A model generated the notes under the pieces. That model searched no databases. It was not told the origin of the DNA and saw only the letters and a list, made by a program, of their open reading frames with translations. DNA of 64,000 bases from NCBI GenBank assembly GCA_003263775.1, contig JYJJ01000025.1, positions 1 to 64,000 on the forward strand, written 5' to 3'. Made by a program: the position numbers and the translations under genes. Position 1 is the first letter of the stretch. Each line of letters begins with the position of its first letter. This DNA comes from Vibrio maritimus (GTDB lineage Bacteria; Pseudomonadota; Gammaproteobacteria; Enterobacterales; Vibrionaceae). Shown piece by piece: positions 16,023 through 26,006 of this stretch.

Positions 16023-19021
16023 TTAGTAATTTGGTTTGGTCATCGCAGCTGAGGCAGAGTTAGTCGCAACTTGACTGCCTGCGCCTTTTGGCTGGTAACG
16101 CTCTGCTTTGGCAGGCGCAGCATTGATGATGATTTCACCAAGCTCTTGCTTGCCTTCCGCTTTCGCCATTGGTGCACTTGCGTGACCTTTAAACGTCGTT
16201 TTCGCAGGAGCCGCTTCTTTAGGCTTTGCAGCCTCAACAGGCGCTTCTACTGCAGGAGCTTCAGTTGCAGGTTCTACAGAAGCTTCAGCAACTGGTGCTG
16301 GAGTGCTTTCTGGAGCCGCTTCAACAGCTTTAGGCGCTTCTGCAACGACAGCTTCTGCGATTACTGGTTCAGCAACGACAGGTGCTTCAGTTGTTACCGC
16401 TTCAACGACTGCAGTTTCGACAACCTCAGTTACAGCTTTTGGTACTTCAACAGACTCTGGTGCTACAACTGGCTCTGGCTTGCGCATAACGATGACTTTA
16501 CCCATCGCCATTTCTGGCATTGCCATGCCTGTTACTGCAACAACTGGCGCTTCAGCGACTTCCGCTTGAGGCTTCGCTTTCGGTTTTGGTTTCACAATAC
16601 CGTAGCTTGGCATCACTTTACCCATTGCCATCTCTGGTGATGCTACACCACCTTTGCGCAGGCGGAATGGGTTAGGGCGACGATCACGACCGCGACGACG
16701 ACGTTGACCACTTGCACGCAAGTGACGTGGTGAACGACGGTTACGACGTTGCTTGCCTTCTTCTTTAGCACCCGCTTCGTTTGACGCTTCTGGAGCTTGC
16801 GGTTTTTCTACCGGAGCTTGAGCGACAACTGCTGCTTCTTGTTGCGTTTCGAGTTCTTCTTGCTTCGCGTTTTGATCTTTCACGCGAACTTGCTTAGTGA
16901 GTTTACGACGCTGACGACGCTCTTTCACTTTCGCTGTTTTCTCTTCCGCACGAGGAGCTTTCTTCTCAGCTTGAACGTCAGCAGCGATTTGCTTGCCTTG
17001 TTCTTCTACCTTCGAGTTGTTAGCGGCTTCGTCACGTTTCTTGTTGCGACGGTCTTGCTGCTTGTTACGACGGTTTTGAGGTTTGCGCGGCTCTTGTGCG
17101 TTGCTTTGCGTTTCTTTTTCTTCATCGCGGTCACGGTTAGGCTTGTTACGACGATTCTTGTTGCGATCGTTGTCACGAGTCTCTTTGTTGTTGCGACGAC
17201 GCTGATCGTTGTTGCGGTTACGGCGCGAACGATTATTGCGATTCTTGTTGTTCTCTTCTTTCTTCTCTGGCTCTTTCTTTTCAGGCTCTGGAGACGCAAA
17301 TAGCGAACTAATTGCCGAAAGAATGCGTGAGAACAGGCCTGGTTTTTCGACTTTAGGCTCAGCTGCAGGTTTCTTCTCTGGCGCTTTAGGCGCTGGAGTT
17401 GGAGCGCTTTGCGTTGGTGTCGCGAAGCCTTGCAGTGCTGGTTGTTCTACTTTACGTGGCTTAACCTCTGACTCACCAGCTTCTTTTGCTTCTGCTTCAC
17501 GCAGAGCTTCAAGCTTCTTAGGCAGTAGGTAAGACAATAGATCTTGCTCTTCGCCTTCACGAACACGGATCACCTCAAAGTGCGGTGTTTCCATGTCTGA
17601 ATCAGGAACGATAGTGATCTTCACTTCTTGAACACGCTCGATGTGATTAATTGAGCGGCGCTTCTCATTGAGTAGATAAGAGGCGATAGGCACAGGAACA
17701 ATCGCTAAAGCCTGCGATGTGTTGTCCTTAAGCGCTTCTTCTTCAATCAGACGCAATACAGAAAGTGCAAGTGATTCGTTGTCACGAACGACACCAGTAC
17801 CGCTACAACGCGGACAGATGTGGTGGCTAGCTTCAGCCAACGATGGGCTTAGACGCTGGCGCGACATTTCTAGTAGGCCAAAGCGAGAGATGCGACCGAT
17901 TTGAACGCGAGCACGGTCAATACGAACCGCTTCGCGTAGACGGTTTTCTACTTCACGTTGATGACGAACTGGCGTCATATCGATGAAGTCGATAACCACT
18001 AAACCGCCTAGGTCACGAAGACGTAATTGACGTGCAATTTCATCTGCTGCTTCTAGGTTGGTGTTCAGTGCCGTCTCTTCGATATCGCTGCCTTTCGTTG
18101 CGCGTGCTGAGTTGATATCGATTGAGGTTAGAGCCTCTGTTGGATCGATAACAATGGAACCACCTGAAGGTAGGCGCACTTCGCGTTGGAATGCAGATTC
18201 GATTTGGCTTTCAATTTGGTAGTGACTGAACAGTGGTACTTCGCTGTCGTACTTTTTAACACGGTTAACGAAGTCTGGGCGCACCAATTGAATGTGTTGG
18301 CGAGCACGCTCATAGATAGTGTTGCTATCAATAAGGATTTCACCGATATCACGACGTAGATAGTCACGCAAAGCGCGTACAATCACGTTACTTTCTTGGT
18401 GGATCAAAAATGGTGCAGGGTTTTGGTCTGCAGCGCCTTTGATGTTTTCCCAGTTGTTCAGTAGGAAACGTAAATCCCACTCAAGTTCTTCTGCACTCTT
18501 ACCAACGCCCGCAGTACGGACAATCAGACCCATACCTTGTGGCAGTTCAAGAGTACTCAGTGCTGCTTTTAGTTCAGTACGCTCTTCACCTTCGATGCGA
18601 CGAGAAATACCGCCTGCGCGAGGGTTGTTTGGCATGAGAACTAAGTAGCTACCCGCTAGAGAGATGTACGTTGTCAGAGCAGCGCCTTTGCTGCCACGCT
18701 CTTCTTTTTCAACTTGCACGATCACTTCTTGGCCTTCGCTCAAAACATCTTTGATGCTTGGGCGGCTTGATAGGTATAACCTTCTGGGAAGTATTCTTTT
18801 GCAATTTCTTTAAGAGGGAGGAAACCGTGGCGTTCGGCACCGTAGTCAACGAAAGCGGCCTCTAGGCTAGGCTCAACTCGAGTGATACGTCCTTTGTAGA
18901 TATTTGCTTTTTTTGACTCATGACCAGGACTTTCGATATCAAGATCGAAAAGCTTTTGGCCGTCAACCAAAGCAACACGCAACTCTTCTTTTTGAGTTGC
19001 GTTAATTAACATTCTTTTCAT
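16023..19021 (-). CDS. rne: Ribonuclease E (frameshifted in this sequence)
   Basis: About 999 residues when joined. The N-terminal half holds the S1 domain (from about 35), the catalytic region with [10 protein letters not shown] and the zinc-link [12 protein letters not shown]. The C-terminal half is disordered: an Arg/Asn/Lys-rich RNA-binding stretch, an Ala/Pro/Glu/Val-rich segment, two copies of PEMAMGKV, and a tail resembling the PNPase-docking end. RNase E starts mRNA decay and processes rRNA and tRNA as the degradosome scaffold at the inner membrane. Start [10 protein letters not shown] at 19021 equals E. coli. The frame breaks near 18766, where GGCCGC read as GCCGC explains the shift in this essential gene, so sequencing error is likely. 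Confidence 0.95.
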
Positions 19022-19157
19022 TACAGAAATTCTCGTTGTATTTTCTTTGTTTTCATCATTGCTCTTGTCACAGGTTTCGTAACTCGCGGTGCCTGATCCC
19101 ATGGCTTTATTTAATGCAGCCTCCCGGCTGGAAGGGATGCTCGTGGGCACTACAGTC

Positions 19158-19183
19158 ATCACACAAGGCTGAGGCTGTGTGAT
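19158..19183 (-). promoter_or_regulatory. Hairpin in the rne leader, possible autoregulatory element
   Basis: Perfect eight-base arms (ATCACACA and TGTGTGAT) around a 10-base loop, about 140 bases before the rne start codon and with no T run, so it is not a terminator. Position fits the leader hairpins through which RNase E feedback works in E. coli. Function is inferred. Confidence 0.45.
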
Positions 19184-19624
19184 CCGCGTATCTAGCGGTA
19201 TTACTCAAACACGAGTACGTGAGTAGGTGACAAGGAAGACTTAGCTTTCAACGTCTTATGCCAGTTGCTGCGTTTCAATACTAAGCGGTCTACTCAAGAT
19301 ATAATTGCTCAAGGATAATAGCGATAAATGGTAAATCGATTCTAATTACCCAGTGCAGCTGTGAACTATAGCAGCGCAACGAATTATCAGCAATCAGCTT
19401 TAGTGTAAACCACAGAAAAAAACCAAGCTTGTGCGCGGTCTGTACGGTTAATGTACTGATTTTAATCGCCAAAATTAGAAGGTTGTGAAATTGGCTCTAA
19501 TCGTGGTTAAAATTTATCCACAACTTGTCCAGCCACTACTACTTCGTCTGTCTTGGCACAGTTCACAAGTTTCCGAATCGAGTACGGAAAATAGAAAGCG
19601 TTCTTTTCTTGATACTTTGAGTGT

Positions 19625-19630
19625 TATAAT
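19625..19630 (+). promoter_or_regulatory. TATAAT box immediately before rluC
   Basis: A perfect -10 hexamer ends six bases before the rluC ATG. A weak -35-like TTCTTT lies 18 bases upstream (19601-19606). Transcription would begin at about the A of the ATG. Confidence 0.4.
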
Positions 19631-19636
19631 AGCGAA

Positions 19637-20584
19637 ATGAGTGAAATTAGAACAAAAGTCCAATTCGTCGACATTGATGACGATATGGCTGGTCAACGCA
19701 TCGATAACTTTTTGCGTAACCAACTTAAGAACATCCCAAAAAGTGTTGTGTATCGAATCGTGCGCAAGGGTGAAGTACGAGTGAACAAAAAGCGCGTTAA
19801 AGCTGAGTACAAGCTGCAAGCGGGTGATTTGGTTCGCATCCCACCAGTAACTCTGGAAGAAAAAGAGCAAGAAGCGCCGCTCAATACCAACCTAAATCGT
19901 GTTGCTGAGCTGGAATCGCAGATCATCTATGAAGATGATCACATGCTGATCCTTAATAAACCTTCGGGACTGGCCGTTCACGGCGGCAGCGGCCTAAAGT
20001 TTGGCGCTATTGAAGCGTTACGAGCGCTGCGGCCACAGGCTCGTTTTCTTGAACTGGTACACCGAATCGACCGCGACACATCTGGTATTTTATTGGTGGC
20101 GAAAAAGCGCTCTGCGCTGCGCCATCTTCAAGCTCAGTTCCGAGAAAAGACCGTACAGAAGTATTACTATGCTTTGGTGATGGGCAAGTGGAAGCCAAGC
20201 TGCAAAGTCGTCAAAGCGCCACTTCTTAAAAACGAAGTGAACAGCATTGTTAGAGTGAACCCTAACGGCAAGCCATCAGAAACACGATTCAAAGTACTGA
20301 CGGCTTTTGAGCAAGCGACGTTAATTCAGGCAAGTCCGATTACTGGGCGTACTCACCAGATTCGCGTGCATACTCAATATACCGGTCACCCTATTGCGTG
20401 GGACGACCGTTACGGCGACCGCCGCTTTGATGCGTACACGGGCAAAGCCGGGTTGGATCGCTTATTCTTGCATGCTGCGAACATTATCTTTACCCATCCG
20501 GGTAAAGAAGAGCGAATGGAAATCCACGCTGAAATGGAGCCCAAGCTTCAAAAAGCGTTGGACAAGCTTAAGACGATGTCTTGA
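19637..20584 (+). CDS. rluC: 23S rRNA pseudouridine(955/2504/2580) synthase RluC
   Basis: 315 residues. An N-terminal S4 RNA-binding domain (AGQRIDNFLRNQLKNIPKS, VRKGEVRVNKKRVK) covers about 18-70. The catalytic domain follows with HRIDRDTSGILLVAKK, catalytic Asp145. RluC makes pseudouridines 955, 2504 and 2580 in 23S rRNA. It is divergent from rne, as in E. coli. No Shine-Dalgarno sequence is seen before 19637, and TATAAT ends six bases upstream. The stop at 20584 is followed by a hairpin that overlaps the 3' end of the convergent yceF gene. Confidence 0.94.
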   Translation: MSEIRTKVQFVDIDDDMAGQRIDNFLRNQLKNIPKSVVYRIVRKGEVRVNKKRVKAEYKLQAGDLVRIPPVTLEEKEQEAPLNTNLNRVAELESQIIYEDDHMLILNKPSGLAVHGGSGLKFGAIEALRALRPQARFLELVHRIDRDTSGILLVAKKRSALRHLQAQFREKTVQKYYYALVMGKWKPSCKVVKAPLLKNEVNSIVRVNPNGKPSETRFKVLTAFEQATLIQASPITGRTHQIRVHTQYTGHPIAWDDRYGDRRFDAYTGKAGLDRLFLHAANIIFTHPGKEERMEIHAEMEPKLQKALDKLKTMS

Positions 20585-20596
20585 GGTTAGTTTGTT

Positions 20597-21244
20597 CTAT
20601 TGATGAGCGAAGCCAATTTGGCTTCGCTTTTTTGATCGTTCTACAAGATTGGCGTAAAAACTAGCTAAAGGTGAGAGCCCATGTTTATCGAGCATACTCA
20701 CTAAATCGATTAGAGGCAGACCCACTAATGTGTTGGGATCTTTGCCTTCTAACGCGCTAAATAAGCTAATGCCAAGTCCTTCGCTTTTGAAACTACCGGC
20801 ACAGTAATAAGGTTGCTCAAGTTCAACGTAACGCTCAATCTGCGCTTGGCTAAGCGTTCTAAAGGTTACATCGAAGGTGTCGACAGTGACGTCACACTCA
20901 CCGGAGTTGGTGTTGACCACAGCGAGGCCGGTATAGAAACGGATGGTTTTGCCACTCTGTTGGCTAAGCTGGGCAATCGCTGTTTCGCGATTTAGCGGTT
21001 TACCGATAATTTGGCCATTGATAACACAAACTTGGTCACTGCCAATAACGAGTGCGTTGGGCTCGTTTTGCAATGCACGTGCTTTTTGTTCCGCTAGTCG
21101 TTGAACCAGTTGCATCGCTGACTCATCAGAATGGGCGGTTTCATCGACTTGTGGAGCAATGGCCTCAAAGGGTAGGCCTAACTTCGCCAATAGCTCGGCA
21201 CGATAAGGAGAAGTTGAGGCTAAAATGAGTCTTATGGATTTCAT
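20597..21244 (-). CDS. yceF: Maf-family nucleotide pyrophosphatase YceF
   Basis: 215 residues. It starts with the Maf signature LILASTSPYRAELLAKLGLPF and contains DETAHSDESA, GSDQVCVINGQIIGKP and YVELEQPYYCAGSFKSEGLG. Maf proteins hydrolyse non-canonical or modified NTPs; the YceF type prefers 7-methyl-GTP. I chose Met at 21244, 14 codons inside the longest frame, because MKSIRLILASTSPYR is the conserved N-terminus. It is divergent from yceD, the arrangement seen in E. coli. Confidence 0.92.
   Translation of the reverse strand: MKSIRLILASTSPYRAELLAKLGLPFEAIAPQVDETAHSDESAMQLVQRLAEQKARALQNEPNALVIGSDQVCVINGQIIGKPLNRETAIAQLSQQSGKTIRFYTGLAVVNTNSGECDVTVDTFDVTFRTLSQAQIERYVELEQPYYCAGSFKSEGLGISLFSALEGKDPNTLVGLPLIDLVSMLDKHGLSPLASFYANLVERSKKRSQIGFAHQ
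20606..20633. terminator. rluC terminator overlapping the end of yceF
   Basis: AGCGAAGCC pairs with GGCTTCGCT across AATTT, followed by TTTTTT. It lies just after rluC and inside the last codons of convergent yceF. Confidence 0.85.
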
Positions 21245-21379
21245 TTTCGGTTCAGTTTTTCTATCATAATTGCAGTTTCTAGACATATTGATAGATTCTT
21301 AATCTCTAGGCAAAAAAAGTACAACTTTTTCGCCTTTTTCTTTGACTAAATCCGTTTTGGAAGATAATATTCGCGCCCT

Positions 21380-21907
21380 ATGCAAAAGGTAAAAATACCG
21401 CGAAGTGTTGACCCGGGTAAGACGGCACAAAAAAGACTCGACTATGATGGCATCATCCAAGTCAGCCTTTTTAAGCGTTTGCACGAGTCAGTTAGTAGCG
21501 TAAAACGCGATGCTGAAGTGACATTGTCCTTTGGGCATGATGAACAGCGACTCGTTGTTATCTCTGGTAAAGCTAACATCGAAGTTGATTTGGAATGTCA
21601 GCGTTGTAATGAGATTTTCACACACTTGTGTGAAGTCCAATTCACTTATACTCCTTATTACAGTGAGAAGAGTGAAGAGGAAGCACCGGAAGATTATGAT
21701 TTGGTAGATCTTAATGAGTACGGTGAGGTCGATCTCATACAACTAGTTGAAGACGAGTTCATCTTAAACCTGCCTCAAGTCGCAATGCACGATATAGCAG
21801 ACTGTAGCGTTGACTCAAACAACATGGTGTTTGGAGATATTCCGGAAGAGGTTCCAGAAGAAAAGCCAAATCCATTTGATGTTTTAAAGAGCTTAAAGCG
21901 TGAGTAA
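21380..21907 (+). CDS. yceD: YceD, 23S rRNA accumulation protein (DUF177)
   Basis: 175 residues, with the DUF177 features LECQRCNEIF (CxxC pair) near the middle and an acidic C-terminal half (DLVDLNEYGEVDLIQLVEDE). E. coli YceD is needed for normal 23S rRNA levels. It lies 44 bases upstream of rpmF and starts the conserved rpmF-plsX-fab block. The start at 21380 has no strong Shine-Dalgarno but matches the family N-terminus (MQKVKIPRSVDP). Confidence 0.93.
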   Translation: MQKVKIPRSVDPGKTAQKRLDYDGIIQVSLFKRLHESVSSVKRDAEVTLSFGHDEQRLVVISGKANIEVDLECQRCNEIFTHLCEVQFTYTPYYSEKSEEEAPEDYDLVDLNEYGEVDLIQLVEDEFILNLPQVAMHDIADCSVDSNNMVFGDIPEEVPEEKPNPFDVLKSLKRE

Positions 21908-21951
21908 CTAAAGTTACTGACGTTTAAATTACTAACATAGGAGTAGGGTCC

Positions 21952-22122
21952 ATGGCCGTACAAAAAAGCAAGAAGTCACGTTCTATGCGTGGCATGCGTC
22001 GTTCACATGATGCGCTAACTTCAGCTGCACTATCTGTAGACGCAACTTCAGGTGAAACTCACCTACGTCACAATGTGACTGCTGACGGTTACTACCGTGG
22101 CAAAAAGGTTATCAACAAGTAA
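21952..22122 (+). CDS. rpmF: 50S ribosomal protein L32
   Basis: 56 residues, [20 protein letters not shown] at the N-terminus, diagnostic for bL32, with a basic C-terminus ([10 protein letters not shown]). It lacks the CxxC zinc motif found in some bL32 forms. GGAG-like sequence precedes the ATG at 21952. It is a structural protein of the large subunit, placed as in E. coli between yceD and plsX, linking ribosome and lipid synthesis. Confidence 0.97.
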   Translation: MAVQKSKKSRSMRGMRRSHDALTSAALSVDATSGETHLRHNVTADGYYRGKKVINK

Positions 22123-22131
22123 GGTTGACCT

Positions 22132-23157
22132 TTGCATAATATAACCGTTGCACTTGATGCAATGGGCGGGGACTTCGGTCCTTCCGTAACAGTGCCTGCC
22201 ACCGTGCAGGCACTGTCGCATTTCCCAGAGCTAAAAGTGGTGCTTGTTGGCGACGCTCCGTCAATAAACTCGCAACTCAAACAGTTAGGTTACCAACGCA
22301 GCCCTCGCCTTGAGGTGATGCATAGTGACCGAGTCATTTCGAATTCCGAAAAGCCTTCCTTCGCCTTAAGAAACAGTCATGATACGTCTATGCGTATTGC
22401 CCTGGATTTAGTTGAATCTGAGCACGCCGACGCATGTGTTAGTGGTGGAAATACTGGCGCATTGATGGCGTTGTCACGTTATCGTCTCAAGCTTCTTCCT
22501 GGCATTGATAGACCTGCGCTTGTTTCAGCGCTGCCAACCAAATCCGGTGCAAAAACCTGGATGCTCGACTTGGGCGCGAACGCGTCGGTTGATGCAGACT
22601 CTCTATTTCAGTTCGCCGTCATGGGCAGCGCTCTTGCTGAGCAACATTTAGGACGCAGCCCTCGCGTTGCCATTCTCAATATTGGTGCCGAAGAAATTAA
22701 GGGTAATGATTTGGTCAAACGTTGCTCAGAAATGCTGACACAGTGCCCATCCATTAACTATATTGGATTCGTCGAGGGCAATGAATTACTGAGCGATTGT
22801 GCTGATGTTATCGTTTGCGATGGATTTGTTGGTAATACTACATTGAAAGCGTGCGAAGGAACTGCGCAGTTTGTTTTGGACAAACTTAAAGCAAAGTTGG
22901 CTACGTCAACCATCAAAGGATGGATAGCCAGATTACTGTTTTCTGACATGTTAAGTGAAGTAAAAGCACTGAACCCCGACCAGTATAACGGAGCAAGTTT
23001 GTTAGGATTGCGCGGCATTGTCATAAAAAGCCACGGAAGCGCCGATATCTCGGCGCTTGTTAATGCAATAGGCGAAGCGGTTCACGAGGTTAAGCGCCAA
23101 GTGCCAAACCAAATAAGCGATCGTCTAGAAGCAGTGTTACTCGAGAGGCAGTATTAG
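22132..23157 (+). CDS. plsX: Phosphate acyltransferase PlsX
   Basis: 341 residues. It begins [20 protein letters not shown] and carries [10 protein letters not shown] and [14 protein letters not shown], all PlsX signatures. PlsX converts acyl-ACP to acyl-phosphate for phospholipid synthesis at the membrane. The start is an unusual TTG at 22132, ten bases after rpmF; it is required to reach the conserved N-terminus. fabH follows after five bases, so the genes are probably one transcript. Confidence 0.95.
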   Translation: MHNITVALDAMGGDFGPSVTVPATVQALSHFPELKVVLVGDAPSINSQLKQLGYQRSPRLEVMHSDRVISNSEKPSFALRNSHDTSMRIALDLVESEHADACVSGGNTGALMALSRYRLKLLPGIDRPALVSALPTKSGAKTWMLDLGANASVDADSLFQFAVMGSALAEQHLGRSPRVAILNIGAEEIKGNDLVKRCSEMLTQCPSINYIGFVEGNELLSDCADVIVCDGFVGNTTLKACEGTAQFVLDKLKAKLATSTIKGWIARLLFSDMLSEVKALNPDQYNGASLLGLRGIVIKSHGSADISALVNAIGEAVHEVKRQVPNQISDRLEAVLLERQY

Positions 23158-23162
23158 TCTTC

Positions 23163-24112
23163 ATGTATAGCAAAATTTTAGGTACGGGCAGCTACCTGCC
23201 ATCTCAGATCCGCACCAATGCCGATCTTGAGAAAATGGTAGACACGACAGATGAATGGATTGTCACTCGCACAGGTATTAAAGAGCGTCGCATTGCCGCC
23301 GAAGACGAAACCGTCGCGGATATGGGCTATGAAGCGTCGCTAAAAGCGATTGAAATGGCAGGTATCGATAAAAACGATATCGATCTGATCATTGTTGCCA
23401 CAACAAGTAGCAGCCACGCGTTTCCGTCGTCTGCGTGTCAAGTTCAAGCAAAACTTGGTATTCAAGGTTGCCCTGCATTCGATATGGCGGCAGCATGTAC
23501 TGGCTTTGTTTATGCGTTGTCAGTGGCCGATCAGCATATCCGCTCAGGTATGTGTAAAAACGTATTGGTGATCGGTTCAGATTGTCTATCAAAAACTGTT
23601 GAAGAGATTGATCGCTCTACTATTATTTTGTTTGGCGATGCTGCAGGCGCGTGGTTCTTGGCGCAAGCGAAGAGCCTGGAATTATTTCGACACATCTTTA
23701 TGCAGATGGCCGTTTTGGCGATTTGCTTAGCCTTGAAATGCCAGTACGTGGTGGTGAGCTTGATAAATGGCTTAACATGTCAGGCAACGAGGTCTTTAAG
23801 GTAGCGGTAACCCAGCTATCTAAATTGGTGAAAGACACACTGGCAGCCAATGGGATGAGTAAAGAAGATCTCGATTGGTTAGTGCCTCATCAAGCGAACT
23901 ATCGCATTATTGCCGCGACAGCGAAGAAACTTGGCATGTCGATGGATCAAGTTGTACTGACACTTGATCGTCACGGTAACACGTCAGCCGCTACGGTACC
24001 GACCGCACTCGATGAAGCCGTGCGTGATGGCCGAATTAAGCGTGGACAAAACCTGTTATTAGAAGCGTTTGGTGGTGGATTTACTTGGGGTTCGGCGCTC
24101 GTACGCTTCTAA
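23163..24112 (+). CDS. fabH: 3-oxoacyl-ACP synthase III FabH (frameshifted in this sequence)
   Basis: 316 residues when joined, the family's normal length. Catalytic Cys112 lies in MAAACTGF; the His and Asn of the triad lie in VPHQANYRI and [11 protein letters not shown]. FabH condenses acetyl-CoA with malonyl-ACP to start fatty-acid synthesis. The frame breaks at about 23652, where GCGGTGG read as GCGTGG explains the shift; the joined text is [16 protein letters not shown]. The gene sits in an intact-looking fab operon, so an artefact is more likely than a mutation. Confidence 0.95.
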
Positions 24113-24169
24113 CTCCGCCCAAACCAAACGGTATAAAAGTCATAGATTGCGTTGTTTAAGGAAATAACG

Positions 24170-25093
24170 ATGAGTAATTTTGCAATCGTGTTCCCAGGTC
24201 AGGGTTCACAAACAGTTGGCATGCTTGCTGAGCTAGGCGAGCAACATGAGATCGTGAAAGCGACATTTGCAGAAGCATCAGATGCACTAGGTTACGACCT
24301 TTGGGCACTGGTTCAAAATGGTCCTGCTGAAGATCTTAATCAGACACACCGTACACAGCCAGCGTTGCTCGCTTCTTCTGTTGCAATTTGGCGTGTATGG
24401 CAAGAGCAAGGTCTTGCTCAGCCAGCACTGGTTGCAGGCCACAGCTTAGGTGAATACTCTGCGCTAGTTTGTGCAGGCGTTATTGATTTCAAAGAAGCCA
24501 TTAAGCTTGTTGAGCTACGCGGTCAGCTAATGCAAGAAGCCGTACCAGCAGGTGTTGGCGCTATGTACGCGATCATCGGTCTAGATGATGAATCTATTGC
24601 TAAAGCTTGTGAAGAAGCAGCGCAAGGTGAAGTGGTTTCTCCAGTCAACTTCAACTCACCAGGTCAAGTTGTCATTGCCGGTAACAAAGCGGCAGTTGAG
24701 CGCGCAGGTGCATTGTGTAAAGAGGCAGGTGCGAAACGTGCGCTTCCTCTTCCTGTGTCAGTACCTTCTCACTGTGCGCTGATGAAGCCGGCAGCAGAGA
24801 AGCTAGCCGTTGCTCTAGAGGCGATTGAGTTCAACGCGCCATCTGTTCCAGTTATCAACAACGTTGATGTGGCGGCAGAGACTGATCCTGCAAAAATTAA
24901 AGACGCACTTGTACGTCAGCTACACAGCCCAGTTCGCTGGACTGAAGGTGTAGAGAAGATGAGCGAGCAAGGTGTAGAGAAACTGCTAGAACTTGGCCCA
25001 GGTAAAGTTTTAACCGGTCTAACTAAGCGTATCGTTAAGACATTGAGTGCTGCAGCAGTAAACGATGCTGCATCACTTGAAGCTGCAAAATAA
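24170..25093 (+). CDS. fabD: Malonyl-CoA:ACP transacylase FabD
   Basis: 307 residues. Signatures are FPGQGSQTVGML at 8-19, the nucleophile elbow GHSLGEYSAL with Ser92, and SVPSHCALM carrying the catalytic His. FabD transfers malonate from CoA to acyl carrier protein. The start at 24170 (TTTAAGGAAATAACG upstream) gives the conserved MSNFAIVFPGQ and avoids six extra codons. It lies between fabH and fabG. Confidence 0.96.
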   Translation: MSNFAIVFPGQGSQTVGMLAELGEQHEIVKATFAEASDALGYDLWALVQNGPAEDLNQTHRTQPALLASSVAIWRVWQEQGLAQPALVAGHSLGEYSALVCAGVIDFKEAIKLVELRGQLMQEAVPAGVGAMYAIIGLDDESIAKACEEAAQGEVVSPVNFNSPGQVVIAGNKAAVERAGALCKEAGAKRALPLPVSVPSHCALMKPAAEKLAVALEAIEFNAPSVPVINNVDVAAETDPAKIKDALVRQLHSPVRWTEGVEKMSEQGVEKLLELGPGKVLTGLTKRIVKTLSAAAVNDAASLEAAK

Positions 25094-25110
25094 AAAGGAA
25101 TCCAATAATG

Positions 25111-25844
25111 ATGAACCTTGAAGGCAAAATTGCCTAGTAACAGGTGCAAGCCGTGGTATTGGTCGCTCAATCGCTGAGCTACTGGTCGAACGCGGTGCAA
25201 AGGTAATTGGTACAGCTACGTCAGAGAACGGCGCAGCAGCAATCAGCGAATATTTAGGTGAGAATGGTAAAGGTCTAGCACTGAACGTGACAGATACCGA
25301 CTCAATCGAAGCCGTTCTAAAGCAAATTAACGAAGAATTCGGTGCTATCGACATTCTAGTTAACAACGCTGGTATCACTCGTGACAACCTTCTTATGCGT
25401 ATGAAGGACGATGAGTGGACGGATATCATGGACACTAACCTAACGTCTATCTTCCGCCTATCTAAAGCAGTACTGCGTGGCATGATGAAGAAACGTCAAG
25501 GCCGTATTATCAACGTAGGCTCTGTTGTGGGTACTATGGGTAACGCAGGTCAAACAAACTACGCAGCTGCAAAAGCAGGCGTTATCGGCTTTACCAAGTC
25601 TATGGCACGTGAAGTGGCTTCACGTGGTGTAACAGTAAACACAGTTGCACCTGGTTTTATTGAAACAGACATGACAAAAGCACTGAATGATGAGCAACGA
25701 GCTGCTACACTAGCGAACGTACCTGCTGGCCGTTTGGGTGACCCTCGTGAAATCGCTTCAGCTGTTGCATTTCTTGCATCGCCAGAAGCGGCATACATCA
25801 CAGGTGAGACTCTTCACGTAAATGGTGGCATGTACATGGTTTGA
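25111..25844 (+). CDS. fabG: 3-oxoacyl-ACP reductase FabG (frameshifted in this sequence)
   Basis: 244 residues when joined, equal to E. coli FabG. NADPH-binding TGASRGIG is near the N-terminus; the catalytic Ser is in NVGSVVGTMG and the Tyr/Lys pair in NYAAAKAG. FabG reduces 3-oxoacyl-ACP. The frame breaks at about 25134, where GCCCTA read as GCCTA makes a premature TAG right after MNLEGKIA; restoring one C gives IALVTGASRGIG. ATGATG at 25108-25113 offers two starts. The second gives the family length, the first is better spaced from AGGA. fabG is essential, so this is almost certainly an error. Confidence 0.95.
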
Positions 25845-25912
25845 TCTGTGCAACATTTGTGCATGATTTAAGTCAAAAATGTGCTGAATTTCGGTTAAAT
25901 TCGCTAAAATTG

Positions 25913-25923
25913 TGGTTTGACCA
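25913..25923. promoter_or_regulatory. Inverted repeat TGGTTTGACCA, weak FadR-like half match
   Basis: TGGT-TTG-ACCA is an exact dyad upstream of acpP. The FadR core GGTCNGACC matches in eight of nine positions (T for C), but the flanking bases do not. FadR activates fab genes in E. coli. Treat as a lead only. Confidence 0.25.
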
Positions 25924-25935
25924 GCAAGGACCCCC

Positions 25936-25963
25936 TTGCAACTTTCAACAGTTCGAATAAACT
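25936..25963 (+). promoter_or_regulatory. Candidate acpP promoter
   Basis: TTGCAA, 16 bases, then TAAACT, located 44 bases before the acpP start. acpP is expressed far more strongly than other fab genes and is expected to have its own promoter. Assigned by eye. Confidence 0.35.
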
Positions 25964-26006
25964 ACGGAAACATCGCATAGAGCGAAATCTGTAAAGGAAA
26001 ATTAAA

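Larger units (their letters stand above)
19022..19636. other. Divergent region with the probable long rne leader
   Basis: A 615-base gap between rne and rluC. In E. coli the rne mRNA has a leader of about 360 bases through which RNase E controls its own message. Here too a long leader fits. Visible structures on the rne strand are ATCACACA/TGTGTGAT around a 10-base loop (19158-19183) and CCTTCC-AGCC-GGGAGG (about 19120-19135). A TATAAT sits just before rluC. Confidence 0.55.

Noticed and set aside
16071..17303. Long plus-strand reading frames across the rne tail
   Set aside because: They are antisense to the biased Ala/Val/Glu/Lys/Arg codons of RNase E, are rich in Arg, Phe, Cys or Leu, and have no family resemblance.
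15218..25844. Frameshifted rne, fabH, fabG and SulP gene as true pseudogenes
   Set aside because: Each is repaired by one base in a short homopolymer and the same kind of break hits many essential genes, so sequencing error is the simpler reading.
25913..25923. A confident FadR operator before acpP
   Set aside because: Only the core resembles FadR; both flanks differ. It is kept as a low-confidence feature only.
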